From Gordionus sp. m RMFG-2023 (taxonomy: Eukaryota; Nematomorpha; Gordioida; Chordodea; Parachordodidae), in assembly GCF_954871325.1 (NCBI RefSeq), contig NC_088778.1:10363882-10427881 (forward strand): DNA of 64,000 nucleotides, given 5' to 3'. Both the position numbers and the translations under genes were made by a program. The notes under the pieces are model-generated. The model was given only the letters and a program-made list of their open reading frames with translations, was not told the origin of the DNA and did not search any database. Numbering within the stretch: the stretch's first letter is position 1; each line of letters begins with the position of its first letter. Positions 23,373-34,208 of this stretch are shown piece by piece.

Positions 23373-25823
23373 CCCTGTATTGCATGTACTATGTTAGAAT
23401 AATTTTTTTTTGGCAAACTAGATTTTTTATTTCTCTAGATACTATTGATAATCTCATGGCTCACTTTTTTAAAAAAATTCTAAATTTCTTAGAAGATGAA
23501 CGGTATGTGGATTTAAATACACATTATGCAATTAAGGATACAAATTTCAATTATTTCCACAATAATTTTTATTGTACTTTAAACTATAAATATATAAAAT
23601 TTTATTTAAATATAACAAATATTAAAGGTTTAAACATTTTAATTTTCATGAAAATCTATAAAACAATTATTTGTGGGCGTAAAACATAAATATACACCAC
23701 ATTTTTTGCAAGATACTTTTGTTATAAATAAGCATCCTGGCATTTTACATCTACCCTTCTTATCATTATATTTTGGCCAATGAGCCGTGAGGTCTTTCCT
23801 AACCTCTTGAAGTGGTAAATATTGAGCTGGTCCTTTTTTACATTTTTCCCGATAACCAGTTTGAACTGATTTTCGTTTTGGAATATTGTTTGAAGTGCAT
23901 TTGCCATATTTGCAAAGGACTTCCGCCACCGAAATTTTGAAATTGTACAAACTTAATCGATCCTTGCCTGCTATTGATATACTATTATAATCCCGTTTGT
24001 ATAGCAACCAAGAATTTATAAGTAACATGTCGAATACATGAAATAAAATTCGATGGTACCATTTTCTTGATTTGGTATGAATTCTATATAATGAAAGTAA
24101 AGAATCCATAAGATCTACACCTCCCATTGATTTATTATAAACTTTAACAATGTTTGGACATTTTATCATTATTTTATCCTTTTTTTTTCTATCATATCTT
24201 TCGCAATCGATAAGAGGATGTGCACCTACAAAAGTGCTCAATAAGGTCACAGCACGATTGTCGTGCCACTTCACTGAATTTAATTCAACCCCGTTTATTA
24301 TTGTTTTTTTTGAAACAAAAAATCCTCGTCCTTTTTTTTTCAACTCCTTATCTGTTGGGAAGTTGATATTTGGTAGTCGATTACCTCTGACCGTGGCCGC
24401 GCAAAATATCCCTCTTTGAGCGAGTACGACTTGCAAATTTGGTGAACAAAACCAGTTATCAAAAAATAATTTATAATTAATTTGCTGTGGTATATAAGAA
24501 ATTAAACGTAGCACAGCATTGCCACTTGCTCCAACATCAGGCAATCCTTCCGCTGGTAGTATTTTCCCAGAGTATACTTCAAAATGGAGAAGGCCATCAT
24601 CTCCGCATAGTAGAAAGACTTTATAGCCCCATTTTTGGGCTTTTGGGGGTTATATTGCTTTAATCTGCTCATCCCTTTGTATGGAATTATTTGCTCATCT
24701 ACGCAAATATTTTCCCCTATCGATAAAGATTTTAGTATAATATTGGTTATAGTTATCAAGGGTCTAATTTTATGAAGTGGGTCATGGCCCTCACTTCCAA
24801 GTGGAATAAATTTGTCATTATCATTTATATGAATGAATGATTTGATTTGTTCCCAGCGATTTAGGGTCATGACATCAGCCACCTTGGCCTGTCTTGTATT
24901 GGTGGCCCAGTAGAGACGTGCTCTGGGAAGTTTAATAATTGACATGTAAAAAATAATTCCTATAAATTTTTCTAATTCATCTATCGATAAATTCAAAGGT
25001 TTGTTGGAATTACATTGAATTGCATATAAATTTGATTCGTAAACAATTAGAGGTAATAAATCATTGAGATATGTATTATAATAATCCATTGGTTTTTTTA
25101 CTTTATCAACCGTTGGGTTTTCTCCTTTCCACTTTGGAATAACTAATGGTAAATTAGTTAAGCAATTTTTCCAAATCATTTTTCTCACGATTCCTTTTTC
25201 ATTATTTATATTTTCATCCTCTTCCGATTCATCACTCTCATTGAAATCTAGATATTTATAGAATATATAAGAGCATACATTATAAATATACCTAAATCAT
25301 TATTTTGGGTTGACAGAAACTCCTCATCAGACGATTCACTTAAATTTGAATCTTCACTATCATTAGGTATGGTACCACAATTCATAATTCTAAAAATATA
25401 AAACTCAAATAAAATACCTTATTTGCATAATGTGTCTTTAAAGCAACGTATGATTATTACAAAATATAATTATCAAAAATAATAAATATATATAAAATAA
25501 TTTCATAAACATTAATTTTTACCTTTTATTTATCTAATTTTAATGTTTTGAAATTTGTCAAATATATTATTTATCCTTTTACGATGTGTAGAAAATTGAG
25601 AAGAAAAATTTTATAAAAAAATAGCCATTTTTAAAAATAGGGTTTAATAAAATGCGAAATTAAAAATAAATAATAGATCACGTGGCCCAAATTAAAATTC
25701 CAATCGAAGATATAGAATATGGCTTCAAATACACACCATGCAATTGATTTAAAATTTATTTATAAAATATTTATTATATAATTTGTGGTATGTGGCTTGA
25801 GATACACAGTATGCAATACAGGG
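23373..25823 (-). mobile_element. piggyBac transposon, nearly complete
   Basis: The termini are inverted: CCCTGTATTGCATGTACT on the left and the reverse complement of CCCTGTATTGCATACTGTG on the right. TTAA follows the right end (25824-25827). The left TTAA is mostly lost in the N gap. The length of about 2.45 kb is normal for piggyBac. It is inserted in LTR-retroelement gag sequence, which resumes at 25828. The transposase gene is on the - strand. Confidence 0.93.
23652..25385 (-). pseudogene. piggyBac-type transposase (PGBD-like), one frameshift
   Basis: The enzyme excises and inserts the element at TTAA through a DDD catalytic triad. Translation can start at 25385 (MNCGTIPNDSEDSN, an acidic N-terminus as in other PGBD proteins). 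A 44-bp intron (25291-25248, GTATAT...CTAG, phase 1) joins NDL to DFNESDESEED. All three catalytic Asp contexts are present: ICVDEQIIPYKG, LFFDNWFCSP and MGGVDLMDSLLSLYR. The C-terminus has the cysteine-rich zinc-binding tail (CKMPGC, CKKCGVYLC). The only visible break is a frame change near 24640, in the KPKKWGYKVF region. Downstream of it the original frame runs on into PDVGASGNAVL. The change could be a real mutation or a consensus error. Confidence 0.9.
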
Positions 25824-25827
25824 TTAA

Positions 25828-26650
25828 ACGCACAGTATCTTCAAAAGTGACATTTCCTTCGGTATATTTTGACCAAAGTTCTTTATCCAGCTCAGGCAAC
25901 CAAACTCCTGAGATAAAAATATTTCTTAAGATTTCATCAACCTTCGATTTAAAATTACATAAAAAACAAATACTTTTCAATTTGATTGAAAAATCGATAA
26001 TAGTTTCACCGCCTCTTTTTAAAGTATAAAAATTAATGCGATGTAGGAAAATACTAGAAATATCCTTAAATATTTTCTCTAGACTATCAAGTAAAGTTAA
26101 ATAATTAATGCTTTCTAAATTGGATAGTGAAAATTTTTAATTTAAATTATCAATGCCCATAATGCTAATAATAAATCTTTTTGATCATCAATATTTTACT
26201 TTGAAGATGAGTTCTATATTATATAGTCCTGAATGTTAACTTTTTCTTTGACGAATTCTGGAATATGAAATTGAGTAGGTGTTGATGTTTCTTCGTTTTT
26301 CTTCAGAAATATCTTTTTAGAATCTTCGTTAGGCATAGTATAATTTTAACCTTTATATTTAATACGTCTCTTTTTTTTAAAAATAAATAATCGTCGCCAA
26401 TGAAATGAAATGAAGTGATTTATTTAATGTAGTAATATATATTATATGTTTACAATAAGAAAATATATATCCATATATACTTTTACAAAATCGTTTATCT
26501 ATTTAATCTAATTGCTTAAAACCAAATTAACAAAATACAATTAATATTTATATTATTAAAGAGAAAAAAAGAAAGATCACTTTTCTTTCTATTGATATAA
26601 TTAGTTTCATCCAATAATATAAAATTAAAATTTTGTTGTAAAAGAGCAAA
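25828..26650 (-). mobile_element. Ty3/gypsy-like LTR retrotransposon fossil (LTR, PBS region, gag)
   Basis: On the - strand an LTR-like segment (about 26650-26403, ending TTTCATTTCA) is followed by TTGGCGACGA, a primer-binding-site-like motif. A gag frame follows that begins MPNEDSKKIFLKKNEE (about 26335) and includes ICFLCNFKSKVDEILRNIF. The gag is broken in several places and is cut at TTAA by the piggyBac insertion. No pol part is seen nearby. Intermediate to old age. Confidence 0.7.
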
Positions 26651-28140
26651 ACACCTGCGGTATGGCCCTGGTCATTAATATAAATATTTTAATAAAATAA
26701 ATTTACAATTCTAAAATCAGACAAGTTTTTGATTTTTCAACCTTTAGGTCATGTGTAATAATTACACCCCCTTTTTAGATATCATAAAAATATTTAGAAA
26801 CAGACATTTCTTCAAGAACTTGACCGAATTCAAATGGTAAAATTCAGAGATATCCTCAATCTTCAACAAATGTTTTTCCCACCATTCCCTTTGGTGTAAA
26901 AAATATTATTTATTTAAAAATTTTATCGATTCTTCGTTAAATCTTTCATATAACTGCATTATTATCAAGCCAAATGCAGCATAAAACATTCATTTTAATG
27001 CTAAAATAAAATAATATATTTAACAATGTATGTATATAAACTTTTCCTTTGTGTATTGTAATGTTTGAAACCTAGAACTTAAAATCAAAAGGTAGATTTC
27101 TTTATTTCATGATATCTTGTGCCTTTGAAAAAACATTTAAAAAATTCAGTGTCATCATCTAACAAGTTAAAAAATAATGCCAGGAAATAATTTAAATTAT
27201 ACTTTTCAAATTAATAAGGTAATCCTTTTCGAATTAAATTTGATTTATTGTAAACCATATATACTTTGACATGGTTTGCAATTTTATATAAGCCAAGGTT
27301 GTTATCAACAATATTTTATCCAAAACACAAAGTGATAAAATAAAATTTTTCTATTTTAAAAACTATAGCACTAGACATGATAGAATTGACAGGATAAATT
27401 TTTTAAAACTATCCGTAAGGCATCATAAAGTATAAAAAAAAATTACAATAGATATAAATGATAATAGACAGCTTCAAAATATATATTAAACATTTTAATT
27501 TCTAAACAAATAGGATAATATTATCGAGTGATATTCTTGCTTATAAATCGTTGCGATTTTGTCAGTATACATCACTTCAATATGCTTTGAGAACTGCATA
27601 ACTTTTAACACCATTGAAATACACGCGAATCTCGTCCAAAATCCCTAAAACATTTCTTAGTTCTTTTATCGATTGGCATAATTGAACAATGATTAAATTT
27701 AATCAATGACATATCAAATAAAAGCTGCCTTTGGGCCTTAGCTCAAGCCTCTACTCTACTGATCCTTTCAGAAGTACCATCTTAGCTTTGCTAACTATGA
27801 ATTCGAGGGGTAGATTCATGGAACTAAGTCTGCATGGTGTTATTTTTAGTGTTACTTCTGCAATATATATCTATTATTCTTGCATCCGGCTTAGGCATTT
27901 TACAAATTCCAATCTATCCTACCAAAAAAAAGCTATTGCTTTTGATTTCGAAATATCCTATGAACCCCAACTATAATTGAAAAGCATCTGGTATGGTTTC
28001 AAGGAGAATATTTAATATTATATGACAATAGATTAGAAGATTAGAATATAATTTAGATTTTAATCCCTTTTGCTTTTTTTTCAAAAAATAAAAAAATTTC
28101 CAAAAAGTATCTCGCCATTATTTGGTACCCCTGCCGTTAT
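26651..28140. other. no recognised gene; weak transposase-like traces
   Basis: On the - strand near 27560-27700 a piece reads LDEIRVYFNGVKSYAVLK. Near 26810-26960 there are short open pieces. I cannot place either with confidence. An open + frame at 27731-27976 has no family resemblance. Confidence 0.3.
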
Positions 28141-28493
28141 AGAGATTAGTGATTTGCATCTGGCCTAATTTTTCAAGCCCCGGCATAAAATTTTTTTAAA
28201 AGTATTGCCGGTCCGGCCAGAACCCCAAATTTTTTTAAAAATTTTACCAGCCCGGTCCTGCTCTAATTTATTTAAATATAGAAATTAATTTTTAAAATTA
28301 CTAAAAATAAACGATATATGTTATATGGCGTTTAGTTTCTATAAATAAAATCAAATATTTTTATTTTACATAAAAAATTCAACATAAAATTGATAAATTT
28401 AGATATATTTTAAAAAATTTCTAAGGTCCAACCCGAGCCCGAATTTTCTTAAATATTATTAGGCCCGGCCCGGAGATACTGGTCCGAAGCTCT
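28141..28493. repeat. GC-rich MITE, CCGG-block family (copy 2)
   Basis: Begins AGAGATTAGTGATTTGCATC and contains repeated GCCCGG blocks separated by TTTTTTTAAAA spacers. The opening resembles the ends near 32748, 34815 and 54825-54860 (TTAGTGATCTGAATCGGGCC). No target duplication was recognised. Confidence 0.6.
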
Positions 28494-28729
28494 GGCTAAT
28501 TAAAGATAATAAAAAATAGATTGCTTACCAGTCTTGAACAGGACAAATTAGAAGCTTACTTATGTCAGTGAAACGTAAACTAGTGTACCAAATTATATTT
28601 AGGGATATCCGCGTTTATTTAACAACATTCGTCTTTACTATATTAATTATTAAAATACAATTATAATATAGATATTATTTTAAGTGCAATTTTATATGTG
28701 CATAATAAATAGTTACAAGCAATATCTTT

Positions 28730-30431
28730 CAGGCGCGTAACCAATAAGGGGGGATCGCAAATTTGACTGTTTTCATAAATATCATTTTAAGCAAAAAATA
28801 CCCCCCCCCTCCCCCAATCAAAATTTACAAATATTTGAATATCAATTTTCCAACATATAATTTAAAAATATTAATAAAATGGAAAAAATTTTAGTCAAAG
28901 AGATTGAAATAAACGGTAATTTATTTTATTATTATATATAATTATTTTATTAAATTCAAAATGATTAGTGAGTTAGAATTAATAAGTATTTTTAATAAAA
29001 TTTTAATTATTAATAAATATCTATAATTTTTTAAATATTTTTCATTTTTACTTCCATTTTGTAGAACAAAAGAAATACAAAAGTTAAATAAGGCTGAGCA
29101 TGAAAAAAGTAATGTGTCGTCAGAAGCGATATCATTTTTGAATTCAATTGATCAATCAGAGTTTATCATTGCTGCTAGTTGCATCAATAATTTATTTTCC
29201 TATAGTTCACTACTTAGTAGAAATTTATAAAAACCAAATTTAGATTTGGTTCAGGTTATTGATTTGGCGGAAAATATAAATGAAGAGTAACAAAAATACG
29301 AAAAAAACAGCCCAAAAATATTTTATTGTAGTTTGTGAATCTTTATAAATATTCTTCCACTATAAAATAATGACAATATTCTTCCAATATGAAATAATGA
29401 CGATATTCTTCAAATATAAACATTAAAATTAGTTGCGATATATCATCAGATATAAAATAATTGCATATTCTTCAAATGAAAATCATGGCGATCTTTTCTG
29501 AATAAAAACCAAACTCCACTTTTTTAATCGAAGAAAAAAACATAATAATCTTGATTGACATTTTCTTTAAAATAAATATCAACAATAAATACAAACTAGG
29601 ACAAACAGGTAATACAATAAGAATGAATGTAGATGAATATTTTCATAAATAAGAATGAATGTAGATGAATATTTTCATAATATTTATCTAAACTCGATGC
29701 TATTGATGCGCTCAATCGGTGTAAAGAAACCTTGGCTCAATTTCCTAATATTTTGAAGTTGTTTTATATTCTTGCATGTTTGTCTATTACAACATGTACG
29801 AATGAAATGATTTTTCCAATTGAGAAGGTTGAAAACATATTTACGAAGTACTACTTGCGAATCTCGGCTAAATGGGTTATCTATGTTAAATATACACAGA
29901 GATTTGGTTCCAATGACAAACGAAATTCTTGTGAATTGGCAACATTCCCACGAAAATTAAAAATCACATTATAATTATAGTATTTAATAAAAAATTTTGT
30001 ATAATATTGTATTTGATAAGAAGTTTAAAAAAACTTGTTTTTTAAATTATTTTCTAGTCAATATTTTATACACACTACTTTTAGTATTTTGAATAAAAAA
30101 ATTATATTCTACTTATATTGTATGTGAATTTAAGCTGAGGCTAGTTTTTAAACCAATTTTGATAAAAAAAATGACATTAAACTTTATTTCAACTTTACAT
30201 TTAAAAAACCTTTATTAAATATAATATACCTAACTTAAAATAATAAAAAATAGGCTTGTAATATCCATAAGCACTAATTAGTTAAAAAAAGTTAAAAATA
30301 GAAATATGATTTATAAAACCCAGCCGAGGCCGGGGAAAAACTGGCCGAAGGCCAGGTAAGAGGGATTTGAGGGCGAAGCCCCCAAAAAAATTCCCCCTCC
30401 CCCTCATAAGAAAATCCTGGATACGCCACTG
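28730..30431 (+). mobile_element. hAT transposon with perfect 8-bp target duplication
   Basis: Ends read CAGGCGCGTAACCA and TGGATACGCCACTG, flanked by ATATCTTT on both sides (28722-28729 and 30432-30439). Short C- and G-rich runs lie just inside the ends. The + strand holds transposase remnants: EFIIAASCINNLFSYSSLLS near 29155-29230, and a C-terminal block LKLFYILACLSITTCTNE with IEKVENIFTKYYL in 29732-29974, which corresponds to the LPVTTCTSERSFSxLKRxKTYLR block of the DUF4371/52-kDa-repressor-like hAT branch. It is shortened and inactive. Near 30320-30400 three small GC hairpins (GGCCGAAGGCC, GGGCGAAGCCC) precede the right end. Confidence 0.88.
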
Positions 30432-30639
30432 ATATCTTTAGACACTGAGATATTTAATATATAAAATATGATATGTAAAATAATGTGGAATACAATAAGT
30501 ATGATTGAAGAAAAAGTGCAGTTATTTTATCATATAATATTATAGTGTAATATTAGTATTTCCATTCATTAAAATCATGGCAATAAAAATTTTAAATCAG
30601 CCTTTTGGTCAATTTTGTCAAAAAATATATAAGAACTAT

Positions 30640-30752
30640 TATAAAATATGCCGAGATGGAAAAATCGAAGAGGGTATGGGGGAGGAACCCCCATAAAATG
30701 AGGCCTCTAGGATTTGCTTTGGGGCTGATGCATTCCCAGTCCGCCCCTGATT
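30640..30752 (-). repeat. terminal segment of a CAGGGGCGGACTGG-type hAT repeat
   Basis: It ends CAGTCCGCCCCTG, the reverse complement of the terminus at 2797, and is preceded by a GC-richer stretch with GGGGGAGGAACCCCC. A partner end was not found. Confidence 0.5.
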
Positions 30753-31464
30753 ATACAAATATAGAAAATATCACTATAAAAGTTCTCATTAATGTAAAAC
30801 ATCAATAATTTAATAGTTCCTTTTTTTTCACATCACTAATTTCATTTATTTATTAAATGTATTGGCATCATTTACGAACTTTGAAAATAATACAAAATTT
30901 ATAATATACTAATATAATTAGTTTATCAATTATAATATTTATTCAAGAGAGTAGGTTTTCCTTTTGAGTAAATATAAAAATAAAATTTTTATTATTTTTT
31001 TTACTATTAAAAATTTAAATGACACGGTTGATATAGCCGAAAAAAAAGACAATTATATATTCCAAATTAACAAAAAATAAGAGCCCTTACATCAGAACTT
31101 AAAGATTATTATTTTTTAAAACAAAATATACAAATTACAATTTTGAAATACTATTATTCATTTTTTTGGGAACAAGTAGTACCTCCGTTTTTATAGAATA
31201 AGTTTTTTATATATTATATATACATATATATTTTTGAAGAATTATTTGTGTACAAATAAAAATTAAAAAATTGTACTTTAAAATGAAATGAAACAAAAAT
31301 GAGTAAATGAAGTTTTCTTTTTAGTTTTGACAGTCGTTAAATTAAAACATCCCTTATATTTGACTTGACGAGAATATTATATAAATTTAACTTAACTAAC
31401 CTTATCTTTTTAAACTATATACATGAAGTTTATCGATGTTTACATAACCTGCAAATATAATTTA
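30753..31464. other. AT-rich sequence, nothing recognised
   Basis: No gene or repeat boundary was identified. Confidence 0.4.
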
Positions 31465-31582
31465 TAGTGGCGTGGCCAGGACTTTCCAATGAAAATGGGG
31501 GGGGGGGGTAAATTTTTTGGGGGATTATTGATTTTTCGGTGGTCCTTATATAATCTACGCCCCCCGCATGCCTACGCTACTA
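31465..31582. repeat. 118-bp MITE with TAGTGGCGT ends
   Basis: Inverted ends TAGTGGCGTGGCC and GCCTACGCTACTA, flanked by ATAATTTA / ATAATATA (7 of 8 positions alike). A G-run of about 12 lies just inside the left end, as in the larger CAGTGGCGTAG repeats. Confidence 0.7.
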
Positions 31583-32205
31583 ATAATATACTACTGATGA
31601 TGATGGTATAATACGTGTCATATATTTACCATTTATTATATAGAGTTATGTTTATTTCAAATATTTTTATAATCCGTTTGTTATATCAATTATAGTTTCA
31701 AATCTCCAATATATCTAAGTCTCATTATAGTTTTAGCCATTTTTATTCACTTAGAAAAGAATTGTAATAAAAAATTTATATTACATAAATTAACTTTAAT
31801 ACCAAATATATTATTATTACATAAATAATTATTAATATTGCCTAATTTAGTGATCAAATTATTTATATTTTGCTACAATGAGTGTTAAATAAGATTTGTA
31901 AGTTCTGATTTTTATGAATAAGTTAAAAGTCAAAGGATAGGATAATATATATAATAAGATGTCAGTAAGTTTTTTTTATCTAACAGAAAAATGCATAACT
32001 TGAATTTTTTTAGAAAGGCACTAAAAACACTTTTTTAATATTTTTTTTGAATAAATGAGTTTAGATAAGTTACATGTCATGTATACTCGTTTTGACCATT
32101 TCTGAGAGAAATTGGTCCAATAGATAAATAGATAAGAGAAGTAGTCAGTCTACGATTCATAAAATTAAATTAGGAAACAAATTAAATCTTTTAATAAATT
32201 TTTTA
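31583..32205. other. AT-rich sequence, nothing recognised
   Basis: No coding or repeat signal that I can support. Confidence 0.4.
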
Positions 32206-32213
32206 TCATATTG

Positions 32214-32639
32214 TTAAAATTCAAAAATATGAATAAAACATTGTGCATCGAAACAAAAAGGCATATAAAAAATAGCAATATATCTTATATGTGACTTTAA
32301 AAAAACTTTTGATTTAACTACCCCAACTGATGATTCTGCCAGCCGGGATTTGTGGCTTGCTGAGGCTAAATCCACTTTTACTAAAATCAATTTTTTGAAA
32401 AAAGTATCAAATATAGGTGAGTTTGAGGTATCTAATGGTATTTTGTAAATTTTAACATTTTTTATTTTTGGATCTATAAACAATTTGACCAAAATTGTGT
32501 AGACTATAAACAACCTATATAATGCTTCTGGAAAAGTTAAAACAAAGAAGAATTTAGAATTCAGGACTTCTCGGGCATCAAATAAGCAAGCCATCGCAAG
32601 AAAACGCGTTATAAAGGTGAATGTTATAAGTGAAAGCAT
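32214..32639 (-). CDS. unidentified open frame, 141 codons, strand uncertain
   Basis: This is one of the longest uninterrupted frames outside the recognised genes and transposons, and the local DNA is GC-richer than its flanks. On the - strand it would start MLSLITFTFITRFLAMACLF, with a second hydrophobic stretch (FVLTFPEALYRLFIVYTILV), as in a membrane protein, and end FIHIFEF. The + strand is also suggestive: FDLTTPTDDSASRDLWLAEA runs to FLKKVSNI before a consensus donor (ATAG|GTGAGT, near 32415). The same frame resumes downstream with RTSRASNKQAIARKRVIKVN before a stop at about 32655. I do not recognise either product and cannot choose between the strands. Confidence 0.35.
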   Translation of the reverse strand: MLSLITFTFITRFLAMACLFDAREVLNSKFFFVLTFPEALYRLFIVYTILVKLFIDPKIKNVKIYKIPLDTSNSPIFDTFFKKLILVKVDLASASHKSRLAESSVGVVKSKVFLKSHIRYIAIFYMPFCFDAQCFIHIFEF

Positions 32640-32747
32640 TCCGCTTATTAGTTAATTTATGTATATAATAATTTTGAAAAAAAAATATAATTCTTTTAAA
32701 ATTATTCCAGTCAAGTTGAAAAGATAACGATCTCCTGCCCCCTCCCT

Positions 32748-33131
32748 AGTGATCTGGATCCGGCCTAATTTTTCAAGCCCGGCCAGGCCCAAATTTTTTT
32801 TAAAAATTTTTGTTGGTCCGGTCCGAACCCAAAATTTTTAAGAAAAAATTTACCGGCTCGGCCCGAATTTATTTAAATATATAAATTAATTTTTATAATT
32901 ACTCAAAATAAAAGACATATGTTATATGATGTTTAGTTTCAATAAATAAAATCAAATATTTATCTTTTACATAAAAAATTCAATATAAAATTGATAAATT
33001 GAGATATATTTAAAAAAATTTCCAAGGTTCGAGTCGACCCGGCCCGAATTTTTTTTTAAACATTAGGCCCGGCCCAAATATTTTAAATAAAATTAGGCCC
33101 GGCCGGGCCGGGCCTACCTTTGCAGATCTCT
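32748..33131. repeat. GC-rich MITE, CCGG-block family (copy 3)
   Basis: It starts AGTGATCTGGATCCGGCC, ends TTTGCAGATCTCT, and contains at least six GGCCCGG-type blocks separated by A/T runs. It is closely related in layout to 28141-28493. Confidence 0.65.
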
Positions 33132-33763
33132 AAAAATTATTCTATTTTCTTCTATATTTATTTATTTTATGCCATTTTATTATAATCAAAATTTAACTTA
33201 TTGTAATTTTTTTAATATTGAATTTGGAAATAAAATCTTAAATAAAAAAAATTAAATTATAATAATAATAAATTAAAATTATAACATGTAAAATTATTTA
33301 CATTTTTTCAAACTAGAAAAATAAACAAAAATGATGGTTATATTATATATAATTATAATTAATAAAAAACAATTTTAATCAAATATTTATAAACAAAAAT
33401 TAAAAATAATTTTTAAATTATTATTATCTACCAATGTATTTTTACCAATCTAATCATAAAATTATAAATAGAATAATATTTATTTTTTTGAGTTTCTTTT
33501 TGTTCTAAATTCATTGATTCTCATTTTAACTAAAATAAAAAACATATCCCCCTTTTATAATAATAACCTAAATAAAAAAAAATGATTTTTAAAATAAAAG
33601 TATAATTTAAAATATTGATTTTTTTATAAAAAGATAATAACCCCCCCCCCCCCCTCCTTCGATAAAAAATTCAAGTAAAAGACAAAAATAAAGGATTTTA
33701 ATTAACTCTCAAATAAATTGAAAATAATTTTTATAAAAATGTCCGTAAAAATTGATATAAATC
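33132..33763. other. AT-rich DNA upstream of the acetyltransferase first exon
   Basis: No repeat end is recognised apart from a C-run of about 14 at 33642-33655. If exon 1 is genuine, its promoter should lie here. No core motif stands out from the AT background. Confidence 0.4.
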
Positions 33764-33977
33764 ATGAAATCAGTAGCAACAACAAAAAAAGAGAGTCTTT
33801 GTTCCGGCGAAAAATTCTCGATCAGAAACATGAATGAAAATGAGATTACAACAATTCAAAGGTGGATCAACACAGATGTTGGTTGGAATAATGGCAGTTC
33901 ACAATGTTGGAAGCTATTTTTACGAAACGACCCGACGGGCTGGTTCGTAGGAGAAAAAGAATCTCAAGGAATCATAG
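33764..33977 (+). CDS. GNAT N-acetyltransferase, orphan first exon
   Basis: From ATG at 33764 the frame gives 71 residues plus one base before a GT donor at 33978 (ATAG|GTTATT). FSIRNMNENEITTIQRWINT, then VGWNNGSSQCWKLFL and GWFVGEKESQGII, match the start of Acetyltransf_18-type proteins (IRxMxxxExxxxxxWxxxxGW and DPxGFFVGExxGxxIG). The protein must continue with a strand leading to the acetyl-CoA site. No such exon follows on this strand before the N gap or beyond it. The missing continuation (GNILGMRIDEHLALVGLY) exists on the opposite strand at 18528 with the same splice phase. This exon therefore very likely belongs to the gene at 16676-18528 and is displaced by contig misorientation or a real inversion. 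Confidence 0.88.
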
Positions 33978-34208
33978 GTTATTTTTCACATTTGCTTTCT
34001 TTCAAATAACTATTCTTTGTTTTTAAAAAATAGTGTTTCATAACTCATAAGTGTAGTTTTAAGCAATAATGAGAGATATTCTTTTTTATAAAAAAAAGAG
34101 GCCCATATTTAATTTAACTTTAGGAAAAAATCAGCTGGGACTAAATATTTGAGAATAATTTGTTTTTTGTTGAAATACGGATTATGCTTTTCTTACCTTA
34201 GGCTTACT

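Noticed and set aside
24150-24419. Open frame on the + strand
   Set aside because: It is antisense to the piggyBac transposase, whose conserved motifs explain the region.
33764-33977. Treating the orphan acetyltransferase exon as a separate one-exon gene
   Set aside because: It lacks the acetyl-CoA-binding motif and ends in a donor whose phase and sequence fit the exon at 18528.
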